DNA of 64,000 bases, taken from Apostichopus japonicus (taxonomy: Eukaryota; Echinodermata; Holothuroidea; Aspidochirotida; Stichopodidae). The DNA is taken from assembly GCF_037975245.1 (NCBI RefSeq), contig NC_092576.1, positions 26,489,611 to 26,553,610 on the forward strand. Direction: 5' to 3'. This document shows positions 21,045 through 33,000 of this stretch, piece after piece. The position numbers were made by a program, and so were the translations under genes. Numbering within the stretch: position 1 is the stretch's first letter; each line of letters begins with the position of its first letter. The notes below the pieces were generated by a model that was not told the DNA's origin, did no database searches, and was given only the letters and a program-made list of their open reading frames with translations.

Positions 21045-22795
21045 AAAGGTATTGTGCTTTTTACGTGACCCGCCATGCGGGATATAAAACGTCACGGCCA
21101 ACCGGCACTACCGAACCATCCCATTCTGAAAAACGAAACTCAGGTCAAGCAAGCCAATAAAACATACGCCCGCCGACCTGCAGAGACAAAACGCCCAACC
21201 AAACCAAACCGCCCAACCAAACCAAACGCCCAACTCAAACATTCAAACTAGAGCACCAATGGTGCAGAAGCTCATACCTTTTGAAGCTTAAAAATGTATG
21301 GCCCACAACACCAATTTTGGGCGCGTGAGGGATCCCCCCCCCCCCTCCGTTAGCAGAACCCTGGCCACACCACTGGCTATAATTCCTATTTTCCCCTTTA
21401 AATCTTATTTTACCCACTCTCTCAGACAATACCACTGACCTACCCTATTCAACTTTCTCCCCTCTACCTTAGCAGAAATAACTTCACAAGCTGCCTACAT
21501 ACCTCAGGCTCAAAGACTTCTAAGAATCGGGCAAGTGCTGATTGGCTATAGGGCTCTCATGCTTACAGTTCAACAGTTAATAACTCCCAGTCCTGCTTTA
21601 ATTCCACTAACAGCCTCTGCAGAGCTTAACCACAAATGTAAAGAAACACTGCAGGGACTGGGAGACAAATTAAAGGAGCTTTGGCAAAAAGTGAAGGCTC
21701 AGATTTTTGTTAAACAATGGGGATTAATTGTAATTAATTAACTTTTGACCAAAAAGTTTTAGGCATCACCTTATTCGTACACAATCCAACAATCATCAGT
21801 TCAACTTTGAATATGATCCATCAAAATCTTGAGGAGATTGAGATATTTGAAAATATTACAAAGAATGACCCCCTAAATGACATTTGACCTCAATTTTCCG
21901 AACACCCCTCGTAACTCTCATCCCGAGGAACATTGTGACCAAGTTTCATTATAATTGGCCATACACTCTACGAACAGGAGCAATTTGAAAATATAGGGTC
22001 GCGGCCCGGGCCACAAAAGACCCCTAGTTGATCTTTGATCTCAAATTCATGAACACCCTGTCTACCATAGTACTATCGTGACAAACCCTCAACATTGTAC
22101 CATGGAATCTGTAAGAGAAGAAGCATTTTGCGTATTTCCACAAAATGGCCCATTACGGCCCACAGGTGACCTTTGACCCCAAATTTTGGACCATCTCTGA
22201 TGGCCCTATACCCAATGGTCCTTGTGTCCAAGTTTCATGAAATTCCATCAAACACTGTGCGAGTGGCAGCGGTTTTACCAATTGTTGACGGATAGAGTGA
22301 TAGCTCACACCAGCATGCTGGTATGAGCTAAAAACCACAAAAGGACGACCAGCACGGAGCGAAACGAAAAACCCCTCCCCAGCACACCACCGTCCAAAAA
22401 GGCAGCCCCAGATAAACGGCGAAATCGCCTTCAATATGAAGGCGAATGTCAGACTTCACCGCCTCCAGGACTGCATGCCAAGTGGCCAATTTCCCCCTAA
22501 AAACCACATCACATCTATTCCGCCAAACATGTTTTTTCACAATAGAGCAAACAAAAATAATGCGATGCAAAATAGCAACCGAACAAACTGGAGGGTCTAC
22601 CCCATATAAAATAAAGCCTGCCCCACCGACCATGAACGGTCTCCCGTAACACGGTCAGTCCACGTCTGGAACCACTCCCATAAGTTAACTACAAAGCAAC
22701 AATGCCAAAAAACATCAGCGGTACTCTCTAAGCTGTCACAGACGGTCCTTGGGCACAGTCCATCGCCCAATCGCCAATGACTTAAAAGGTATTGT
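21045..22795 (-). mobile_element. 5'-truncated LINE insertion with target duplication, carrying a nested insertion
   Basis: AAAGGTATTGT occurs at 21045-21055 and 22785-22795 and joins the two halves of an AACGTT-type element (the left part ends in that string, the right part continues TTGCTGG). Between them, minus strand, lie the LINE 3' tail with hairpin (from 21054), part of the 3' UTR, a foreign ~1.1-kb insertion (about 21240-22329) and the ORF2 C-terminus (22330-22784). The tail GTGC overlaps the last two bases of the left repeat. Insertion order can be read as AACGTT element first, then LINE, then the inner insertion. Confidence 0.75.
21240..22329. mobile_element. nested ~1.1-kb insertion in a LINE 3' UTR, ending in a 28-bp palindrome
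   Basis: The LINE 3' UTR is interrupted between ACATTCAAAC and AAAAACCACAAAAGGACG. The inserted DNA carries AGCTCATACC near its left end (21268-21277) and ends in a palindrome at 22302-22329 whose outer arms are AGCTCA and TGAGCT around ACCAGCATGCTGGT. Between are a C-run, a short frame and several 'GACCTTTGACC' / 'AAGTTTCAT' phrases typical of dispersed repeats. No transposase was recognised, so it is probably non-autonomous. Exact ends are uncertain. Confidence 0.5.
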
Positions 22796-22800
22796 TTGCT

Positions 22801-22867
22801 GGATGGGTGAATAGTGCCGTTTGGCCGTGATGTTTCGATCCCGCAGGGCGGGTCACGTTAGAAGCAC
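22801..22867 (+). mobile_element. LINE 3'-tail fragment, plus orientation
   Basis: GTGCCGTTTGGCCGTGATG leads into the hairpin CCCGCAGGGCGGG (22840-22852) and TCACGTTAGAAGCAC. This is the family 3' end, with two changes in the tail, and it is oppositely oriented to the adjacent LINE fragment. Confidence 0.7.
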
Positions 22868-23126
22868 AAACTGTTCAAAGACTTTACTGTTCAAACACTG
22901 TTCAAAGACATTAAGTGCACAGATACGCAGAATGCGGCTACTATATTTTTCGCTTCCCTGTTGCGGACCATTGAAGTGTGTTTCCACGCTGCTTATATAC
23001 ATTTATGCGCCTGTGTCGAGAACTATATCACCCGCATCCCGGGCGGTACATTTAAGACATTGTATGTACGGTTGGTTGGTTGGTTTGTACGAGACATAGC
23101 TCTCATGCCCGCGAAAAGATGGACAT

Positions 23127-23223
23127 CGCTCGCTTGAGTTTCGTTTATCAGAATGGGATCATTCAGTAGTGCCGTCTGGCCGTTACGTTTTGGATCCCGC
23201 ATGGCGGGTCACGTAAAAAGCAC
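23127..23223 (+). mobile_element. LINE 3'-tail fragment, plus orientation, intact hairpin and tail
   Basis: GCTCGCTTGAGTTTCG, then ATAGTGCCG-like sequence, CCCGCATGGCGGG and TCACGTAAAAAGCAC form a short 3' UTR-only copy about 97 bp long. It is heavily 5' truncated. Confidence 0.75.
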
Positions 23224-23445
23224 GAATGATGCACGGTATTGGCTTCTTTTGAGTTGCACAATAATAGAACCTGGTCCCAGCAATTATACAGTTTCTGGCT
23301 GAAGTAAGGACATGGAATATATATTTTCTAAGAAAAGGTCGCCCAGGAGAGAAATTGGACACGAAATACAAACTACCGAACGACTGCTCCGCTCTCAACC
23401 CCAGTCCCCTTGCATTGTGACAGTGCTCAGCGTCGGGTGTGTATA

Positions 23446-23488
23446 ACAGATACTACACATGATCTTAGCCAAAAGGCCGATAAACGAT
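23446..23488 (-). ncRNA. U2 snRNA 5' fragment (retro-pseudogene)
   Basis: Read on the minus strand from 23488, the sequence begins ATCGTTTATCGGCC, then TTTTGGCTAAGATC, then GTGTAGTATCTGTT. It follows the first ~43-44 nt of U2 snRNA, including the branch-site recognition GTAGTA, with about three substitutions. Similarity stops after the CTGTT; the Sm site and 3' stem-loops are absent. No snRNA proximal promoter was recognised upstream. This is most simply a truncated U2 retro-copy or a fragment used by a retro-element, not a working gene. Confidence 0.75.
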
Positions 23489-23565
23489 GGAATAGATAAA
23501 GTAAAAGCCACTGCACATTACAACCACATGCGAGTACCTTAGATATTATCGTACACGATCACTGG

Positions 23566-23690
23566 GGGGGGGGGGGGGGTTGGGCGTTTTTGTCGCTGCA
23601 GGTCGGCGGGCGTATGTTGTTTTTTGGCTCGCTTGACCTGAGTTTCGTTTTTCAGAATGGGATGGTTCGGTAGTGCCGTAAAAAGAACAC
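23566..23690 (+). mobile_element. LINE 3' UTR fragment, plus orientation, lacking the hairpin
   Basis: After a run of ~14 G at about 23566-23579, the LINE 3' UTR runs from GGCGTTTTTGTCGC to GGTTCGGTAGTGCCG and then jumps directly to TAAAAAGAACAC. The ~40 nt holding the TTTGGCCGTGACG segment and the CCCGC hairpin are missing. Confidence 0.65.
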
Positions 23691-23777
23691 GATCACTGCG
23701 AAAGTTTTGACGGATCTATACGGTACTGTCTGTCCCAGATGAAAACTATGCCGTACTGAATACACCGAGACATTCAT

Positions 23778-24694
23778 GTGCGTTTGAAGTGACCCGCCGT
23801 GCGGGATACAAAACGTCACGGCCAAACGGCACTACCGAACCATCCCATCCTTACGAACGAAACTCAGGTCAAGCGAGCCAAAAAAGTACATACGCCCACC
23901 GACCTGCAGAGACAAGACGCCCAACCACCCACTGAAACTTTCCCAAAACTCCAATCTTTTTAGGTTGGTCACCAAGGCACCGTGTGCAATTCTCCATACA
24001 AGATCACGGAGCCTGCAACCTTTCAGCCTTCAATGCACCGAACGCCATACTTCGGCAGAATGACATCCCTGGACAAAAATTGCATTCAAGGCCCTATCCC
24101 GCAATGAACTGTGATCGAGGACCGGCTGTCACAGGTCAACAGGGGGCAATTCAATTAGAGCGGAGCAAATGACACGCACTACCCTGTTTGGAGTACTACT
24201 ATGCGGTTCTCTGTTGCTAAACAGCGCCGGGACCCATCGACGCAGGTGCAAACCGCCCCAAAAACGTACAAAGTATAAACAAGGCAACCCTGGGTCAGTT
24301 ACCGCTACAAACAACTGCTTAAATCACAAAATAGTCAATTTGCTTCCCAGATGAACCACCCCTAACCCACCCTTCTCCAGTTTTTGCTACATTACCGCCC
24401 TTTTGACAAGCTCTGTACCACCCGACCAAATAAATGAAAATATCGCTCTCTCCAACCGCACCAGTACGCGACGCGGAATTGGATACACCGCGTCCGGGTA
24501 CCACAAGATGGGCGAAACAAAACGATTAACCACGGTGACTTTCCCTAGGATCGAAAGCCAGCGGGTGCCAAAGGTTTCGAGCACCTCAAGCACCTCAGCC
24601 CTCTCGTTCGAGGTTATATCACAAGGTGCATCACAGCCGAACCATATACCATTAATTTTGATATTTTGATCCGACAACGATGCACCGAATGGTA
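23778..24694 (-). mobile_element. LINE fragment, internally deleted, 5' truncated
   Basis: On the minus strand it contains part of ORF2 (thumb and following region; colinear with about 60145-60895 of copy 2), then a deletion junction near 23957, then the 3' UTR with hairpin CCCGC-ACG-GCGGG and a diverged tail (TCACTTCAAACGCAC). The ORF2 piece has small indels. Its 5' edge at 24694 abuts the minisatellite. Confidence 0.75.
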
Positions 24695-24717
24695 TGGAAC
24701 GCCAAAAGCGCAACGCA

Positions 24718-25035
24718 TTTCGTTGCCTCGATCGACTTCGCCTCCTTCTATTTCGTTGCCTCCCTTTATTTCGTTGCCTCCCTTTATTTCGTTGCCTCCC
24801 TTTATTTCGTTGCCTCCCTTTATTTCGTTGCCTCCCTTTATTTCGTTGCCTCCCTTTATTTCGTTGCCTCCCTTTATTTCGTTGCCTCCCTTTATTTCGT
24901 TGCCTCCCTTTATTTCGTTGCCTCCCTTTATTTCGTTGCCTCCTTTTATTTCGTTGCCTCCTTTTATTTCGTTGCCTCCTATTTCTTTGCTGCCTCCTAT
25001 TTCGTTGCCTCCTTCAATTTTGCTGCCTCCGCCTG
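24718..25035. repeat. 18-bp minisatellite, ~15 copies
   Basis: The unit TTCGTTGCCTCCCTTTAT repeats almost perfectly across the array, becoming irregular at both ends (TTCTTTGCTGCC, TTCAATTTTGCTGCC). Because 18 is a multiple of three and the unit lacks stops, all three forward frames stay open. These frames are a by-product, not genes. Confidence 0.95.
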
Positions 25036-25223
25036 GTTATGTAATTAGGTATTGCAGGCATGCATTGGTGGGCGGAGCTTGTTTCTCCTTCGGTCGCCAC
25101 CGGCCGGTTAACGCGAACGTTACATGGTCGATCACAGTGCCTAGCACGTACTGAGCAGCCTAGCGGGCCCAGCACTGAACAGCCTCTCTGGTCAACTAGC
25201 TAGCCTCGTTAAGTGACGGCAAA
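25036..25223 (+). promoter_or_regulatory. probable promoter / 5' UTR of the HECT-like gene
   Basis: This is a G+C-richer segment (for example GGGCGGAGC and CCGGCCGGTTAACGCG) between the minisatellite and the first ATG at 25224. No TATA box was seen. Assignment rests only on position and composition. Confidence 0.3.
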
Positions 25224-27035
25224 ATGGAAGATATCTTAAGAAGATTCGGATATGACCAGACGGTAATTGACAATTTTGTGAGAGAAGGGGTATGTATGAA
25301 CATGAGACATTTCAGTTTATTAGCCTGGGCCTTGGGTAGCTGGAGCCTAGCTATAGGGCTATATAGGCCAGGCCAGGGGTCTAGGCCTAGCCTGGTGCAT
25401 GATCAGGACCCAGGCCTAGCCTAAGACTAACGTTAGTACTTACCCAAACCAATAACAAGGTCCTTGAAACGTGTACCCAAAATTTCCCCTCAATAAGAGT
25501 CCGACCAAAATCTAATATCATTTTATATAACTGATTCCAATACATTTACATAAGTCTAAGCCTATATCACAATACTTTTCAAACAAATACAATTAGGCGT
25601 AGGACCTACAAGTACGACCTAAAACCTCTTGGCCACTGATTTTTACATAATGGTTGTAGAAAAGGGTAAAATTCTAATAGTTCTTAGATGGCAAATGATA
25701 CCTGAAATAATATTTCCAAAGGTGCCTGTCGGATGTGCAGTAGAAAATATCGATGGCTACACACAATGATGCGAATGTTGATAATAATGTTAATATTAAT
25801 TTCACATACAATAAAAAAATTACACCTGATGTTAGGCCTATTCCTTTTTATTGCTTATATTCAAAACACTTTCAAACAAACATTCGTAGGCTAAGTTAGT
25901 TATAATGACATGTTGCTTTCTTATCTGAAATTTACAAAACAGTTTAGGTGGTCAAATACTGTTACGAGAGGTTGATTGCTGGGCCTAGTTGGTTAAATAC
26001 TGGCTTGAAAATTTCATGCTCCGGATAAAAGTAAATTTTTACTTGTTGTATGTTAAACATTTAATGACTTATATATATTGTCATCTCACTGTGTGCATAG
26101 TGTAACAAGATTAGAGTGATCCACACAAGTTGAGAGGATCATCGATGTATCAGATACAGTACAAAGTATTACATTTTACAACAGTGAAAGGTAAATTCGT
26201 GCCCTTTGTGCTGCCACCATAATAATAGCAAGGAATCATGACACCTTTTGTGTATTTATAGTTTGCAGAAAAAAAATTGTGTTTTTAGATGGAAAAACGT
26301 ATAGATACCCCAACCATTGCAGCCTCTCAATCTCTGTCCAGGCTGTCTGTATCATTCTTTATCATGCAAAACTTTCAGGTGTGAGATTTGTACAACACGC
26401 TTCGGAGATGATCGTTGATTAAAAGATTTCCTTCTTACAATTTACAGGTCACACCAGAGGGTGCAACACTACTGAATACTGGTCAATTTGAACAGCTAGG
26501 AATTCAAGGCTTTGGGAGGCATGCCATCTTGATCAGTCGGTGCCGAGCACATCCTCTAGGTTACCAGGAGGCAGCTGTCCCAAGCAGACAAGGTACCATG
26601 ATAAGTACTGGGTTTTTTAAAGCCTAGCATAAGCCTAGTCCTGATTCTGTTATCACCATACGTCACACTGATAAAACTTATCCAGGCCTTTATTATATTA
26701 CTATTTACACATATTACACTATTTACACATATAGATGGATACAACCACAACAATCATATGTATATATAAATATACATAAATATATATATATATATATTTA
26801 CACATAAAGATGGATATGTTCTTCACAACAACCATATATATATATATATATTAATATATATATATCATTATTATTAAATATATATATATATATATATATA
26901 TGTGTATATATATAAATATACATATACATAAATATATATATATATTTACACATACAGATGGATATGTTCTTCACAACCACAACAACCACATATATATATA
27001 TATATATGTGGTTGTTGTGGTTGTGAAGAACATAT

Positions 27036-27068
<33 letters not shown>

Positions 27069-30000
27069 CGTTGTTGTGGTTGTGAAGAACATATCCATCT
27101 TTATGTGTAAATATATATATATAAATATATGTATATGTATATATATATATATGTACTTGAAAAGTGACCTGTAAAGCTCCATTTAATCTGTCACTGTATT
27201 GGCTTTAATATTGTAGCTTTTCTCATCTCCACACAGATGCACGTAGGCATGTTTCCAATCTGTTTGCACCATATGCCAAAAAAAAGAAGAGGTCGTCAAC
27301 CACCCTAAACTTTGTCTGTTTGGCTTCACCTACTGTAGTGAGTATCTGCATGTAGATGTTGCTTATGATGACAATTTATTTTCATACTCTTAGTGACTTT
27401 CACCCCCCTCCCCGAAGTTGGTATATAGACTTCCTTGTTGTTGTCATATGTCTTGAGTGTTTATCATAATGATGCTTGGGTTGGGCTTCATTCATGGTGT
27501 TCAGGGATTTGGGGTCAGTGGTCATCTAGTGGTCACTTTGGGTCATTTTATGGAAATACAAAAAATGCTTCTTCTCCTACAGATTAAATTGCAGAATCTT
27601 GTGTGTTTGTCATAATGATGGTTGGGTTGGGCTTCATTCAGGGTGTTCAGGAATTTGGTGTCAGTGGTCATCTAGTGGACACTTTGGGTCATTTTTATGA
27701 AGACACAAAAAATGCTTCTTCTCCTACAGATTAAATTGCAGAATCTTGTGTGTTTGTCATAATGATGGTTGGGTTGGGCTTCATTCGGGATTTAGGTTCA
27801 GTGGTCATCTAGTGGTCACTTTGGGTCATTTTATTGAAAAACAAAAAATGCTTCTACAGATTTAATTGCACAGCCTTGAGTGTTTGTCATAATGATGCTT
27901 GGGTTGGGCTTCGTTCAGGGTGTTCAGGGATTAAGGGTCAGTTGTCATATAAGTGGTCATTTTTGGTAATTTCATGAAAACACCGAAAATGATTCTTTCC
28001 CTACAGTGTTTATGGCAATCTTGATTGTTTGTCATATAGATACTATTGTAGTGCTACATCTCTGAGTGGTTTTCAGGGATTTGTCTTCAGTGGTCATCTA
28101 GTGGTCATTTTTGGTCATATTATGAAAACACTGAAAATGCTTCTTTTCCCACAGTCATCATTCAGTCCCCTCTGAGGCATTTGAAATCATTATGAGAAAT
28201 CACAAGAAATCTGTCATTTTGCATTGTGCAAATATGAGGTTTTGGCATATTATAACTGTTACTGTAGGTAGTAGTAGTCAAAAGTAAAATAAGCATTGTT
28301 ATTCATCATTGTAATTGTACAGGTTACATATTTGGTATGAGCTCTGCACCATTGGTGCTCTAGTTCCCAATATGTTCATTCTTTTTTTAAAGAAATACAG
28401 AATCCCTGACAGAAAAAAAGTCTTGAAGGCTGCTGGCCTTGGCCACAAGAAGCTTATTCTGGATGCTGCAATGGCTGCGGGCGACCTGCGGGAGACCCTG
28501 TTCAATGAGTTTCCCAAATTGCGGGATGCCGGAGGGTTTCAGTTTGCAAGGACACCTGGACACCAGAAGGAGATAGAAGTGATTCCATTGCCTCCCGGTG
28601 GAGGACACAGCGTGGCCAACTTGAAGGCTGTTGCCAATCAGACGTTTATCTTTTTACGGCCGATCCAGAGAGAATTGGACATCTCTGAGCTGGTTAGTAC
28701 AGTAGTATTTGCAATAATTCACAATCTCCTTCCAATAACTTTAGACCCCAAAAATATCCCAACCCCTTATTCCCAGTAATCCCAATTTACATCAATTAGC
28801 TAGGGCCTCTAGATAGGTAATGCTATCTAGAGTGGAATGAAGAGATGTTTATGTGATGGTATTTATGGTTTTTTTGTGGTTTTCTTATTGGATTAGTGAC
28901 TGACTGAAACAAAATGCATTGTGTGCCAGTGGAAAAAGCATTTGAATTTGATGAAGTGTAAATTTGGTGTTTGTTTCATTTTCGAGAAGGGGACGGTGTG
29001 TTGATATTTTTACATCAAAAGATTTAGATGCCAAGTAGTGCTATCATTTACAATTGTAATGTTATATTACTTAAAATATTGCATAGTTCTTTATTAATTT
29101 TGCAGCCTGGACAATTCAAAGTTGTGAAGATTATTTTTAACAAGAATTCAAATAATAATGCAAGGAATCATGACACACATTTGTGTCTTGTTGGGGTCAT
29201 ACAGTCAAAATGCTTCTTCAACAGCTAGAATTGGATGATTATGGCATGTGGTCAATATATTACAACTGAGCAAAACCTATGTGCATTAACTGTGTATGTA
29301 GGTAGGTAGGTAGATAAAGTTTAATGACACATCAACACATACATACATGGTTTGTTCATGTTGAAACAGTATAACAAGTCCTCCCTTTTAGTCACCTCTT
29401 GCTATATGCAGGGATTACCTAGGATCTATCCTACTGTCCTCAACCAGGAACTTCATGGTGGAAATGTTCAATGTCGAAACGTTAAGGGAGATCTTGTTGA
29501 AATGTTCAATGTAGAAATGTTAATGGAGATATTGATAGTTGGCAGGATATGCATGTAGTGACTATGATCCCTATTATTTTATGTTGAAGATTAAATGTCA
29601 TCTGCGGTTAATAGAAGTAGAAAAGAGAACATATAAACTAAAACTCTACTTTCAACTAAATGAATTTTCATGCTTTCAACTAAATAGCCTCTGTTTTAGA
29701 ATTTTTTACATTGATGTACTTCTATTGATTTGACAATTTAGGATGACGCTGGTGAGCAGCCCATAGTAGATGACACTATGCAGGAGTGTTTTGGCTGTGG
29801 GGTCGACATACCCGAGACAAGGCTGATAAAACATCGACAAAGCTGCTCTGGTATAAGGTAATTGTGCATGTCCCCAGTTAGCTAATAATTGATCAGTTAT
29901 TGTTAATATTGCTGTGTATTGCATGTGTAAACCTCATGCAAACCATAGGTTAATAGAAAAACGATGGGCTCAAAATTTACATTCTTTTGAGAACTATCAA

Positions 30001-33000
30001 TGGTTATTAATCAAAACAATAGTGGGCCATGGTGTTTAGCCTAGTTTAGAACAGACTACTGCATTTAGTTTCATGGAGAAAAAAACTTATAAGACAGTCT
30101 GTTGCAGGTGTAGCAGATGCAACCTGCGAAGAAGTCATTCTGTGCAGGTCTCTTGGACCATAGAAAGCTGAAGGCTGAACATGAATGCACACATATATTC
30201 AGGGCTAGATGTAAGCAAGACCCCCCCCCCCCTTCCTTGTGGTTTTGCAGCTTAATTGTCCGCTCTGAGACATCTTATCTCATATGCTTTAGATAGCAAA
30301 AATTATGTTAGCTAGTTCCAAGAAAATGTTTTTGTAGACTATTTGATTAATTTCTGAGACTGGCAGTTCCTACACAACCTTGTAACTGTTCATTTAAATC
30401 AAAATTTATTTGGACAGGCTTTCTAAATGTGTGTTTTCCTTTGTTTCACGTTCTGCAAATATTGAATAATAACCCACTGCCTGCCCATGAGGTCATCGTT
30501 AGGCTATCCATAAGGAGCGACAATTTCCACTAGGAATTTACACTGGTTCGAAGCCGCCATGGTGTACCTTGTGATGAAGGTTGACTTAGCATTGTCAACT
30601 AAGCACATAAGTCAATCATTTTTAAAATGGAAACTGTCAAACAATAACGTTTTAAGGCTGGTTAGCTAGCGGCGAGCCAAGTTGTTTGAATGAAAATCTA
30701 TCGCCTGTTTGGTAATTAAGTGTCTTATATTCATTTTATTGCTGACTGCTTGGCAGGCTACAAAACAATACATTGAATCAACTAAGTTGACTTATATCAG
30801 GTGGTACTTAGCCACTGTGTAATATTACTTCTTTGTATTAGATCACTGGTCATTACCTGTTACATCATAGTAAGTTTGCCTCATTCTCACACCAAGGGTC
30901 AATGTAAATATGCATATGGCTTGGTTTCCTTAATTTACATTACATCTCAGGTATGAGACGGCCTGAATTTTAGTCTGCATATGGCCCTAGCTTGATCAAG
31001 TGGGCCGGGTGAGATTTTGACAGGCTTTAGTATGACATATATTTTTGTTTCCTTGAAGAAGTGAGAGGAATCTATGCAGTACTGTCTTAGATTTAGCTTG
31101 TTTACAAACAAGTGCACATACACTCATGCAAATGCCCACACACAAACATTTTTTTTAATATTCTATGTTGGTTTTGTTGTTTCCAAAAACCAGAAATGAA
31201 GTGATTGATCAGCCCGGTCTGGCTGCAATACCACCAGAACAGTTATCTACATCAATATCAGGACCAGCATCTACCACACATCCGAGACAGTCTTCTACAC
31301 CAGGACCATCTACCACACAATCCTTTCTGCCAGAAACAACCCCTCACACGTCCTCTTTATCTGACAGGTAAGCAAGCCTCCCTGATTGTTTAGATCGTAT
31401 TTGTGTACTGGTGTTAGCTATTGTGATCGTGCATGTATGTCTATCTGTCTGTTACTTTCTGTACAATTCCATCCGTGATTTTTCCAGTGATTCCGTTCAT
31501 GGTAATTTACGTGATCGCGCAAAATCTGTGGCCCTACAATAGATAGTGGAATATGTGCGTCACCTTGGTAAGTCTAATTCTACCGATGGTGCGTCAAATT
31601 TGTCTTCAAAGGTGGGCCTAAGTCAAAATCGGCGATTGGTGCATCATGTTAGTGACTCAGGGGTGGGTCATGTTACACTAATAGTTGACACACCTCGATA
31701 CCTTTGACGCACCCTGTCCGATAGTCTGTCATACAGCACAGTACTCAGTAGCCTATGTCTAAGTTATGCCTAGGCCTGTATTAGTATTAGGGCCGTTGTG
31801 GGTGATATAAATACTAGCCTAGGCTAATATTACTAATGTTAGGCCTAGTCTAGGTCTATTCCAAACTTGTTTTGCGTCATCACAGATATCAGAATATCAG
31901 GACATTGCGTCCAAAGCTGGAATGTGTGTAGTCCTAGCCCAAAACTAATGAGTGTTATGAGTATATATGGACTGAATGATTTAAACATCACATTAAGAGA
32001 AAAAACTTCTAGCTCTGGGTTAAGACAAAATTTAAACATTTTATTAGGCCTACATTTTTCAATTTTTTTTTTTTTGGACAGGGAGGGATCAATCTAAGAT
32101 GGCCAAACCAATTAAGAGGCCACTAAAGAAATGGAGTCAAAATATAAAAGTGATTATCACGACCTGTGGCCTTTTATCACAAATTCTACAGTTGGGATAT
32201 ACAGTGCATTTTGCCGTATGTGCAACACGGATATAGGCATATATGTTAGTTGTAATGAGTTTTATGGTCCCTATTATTTTGAGGAATAATTTATTGACCT
32301 TTCATTTATCTGATGAGTTTAATACCAAAGGCAAGAATCACGTAGCCCTCAGCTCTTGCTTAAAAATAAAAAGCTGTGAAATGTCATATCATGACAATCA
32401 CCAGATTTCTCTCTATAAGGTCAATCAATAACTTTATACATGTTCACATGTTACACAATCTAATGGTCCCATTTTGGCTGCATAATGATATGGTGATAGT
32501 TTGTTTCTTAATTACTACCACTCTTCACTTCACTTGGTTGATACAGCTTCCAAGGTGTGTTGGTTGATAGGCAGCAAGGACAAGTCATGGGCAACTAAAA
32601 GGTTGTAGGAGGCCACTAAATCGTATGACTTGTGTTAATTGTTTCACAACTTAAAGACAATGCTCAGCATGTTCTTCTTTGTGTGTCATTTATTATAAAT
32701 TATTCAATCATTCAATCAATCATATCCTATGAGACCTAAAATTGTGTTGCCCCAACATACCTCACCCACACAGGCAATTCATTGCCAGTTACGTTTCATT
32801 TTATTGCATGTTATTTATATCAATAAATGCATACCTAATATCTGATTTTTCCTGCTTTCCCAGACAACACCCAACAGCAGTTTCCAACAACTAAAAGTTA
32901 TAACTGCCATATTCTGAAAGTTGATAAAATTACTATATCCCAAGCTACCCTTGTCATTTTTATAACGGTATAACATACAGACTACTCAAATAACCCATGA

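Noticed and set aside
23446-23488. Functional U2 snRNA gene
   Set aside because: Only the first ~43 nt are present; the Sm site and 3' stem-loops are missing and no snRNA promoter was seen.
24666-25154. Three overlapping long forward ORFs with Ser/Pro-Leu-Pro, Phe-Val-Ala or Cys-Leu-Pro repeats
   Set aside because: All come from an 18-bp minisatellite whose unit has no stop in any frame. There is no evidence of coding.
26798-27085. Short ORFs rich in Tyr-Ile and Val in intron 2
   Set aside because: Translations of (TA)n runs and palindromic AT repeats.
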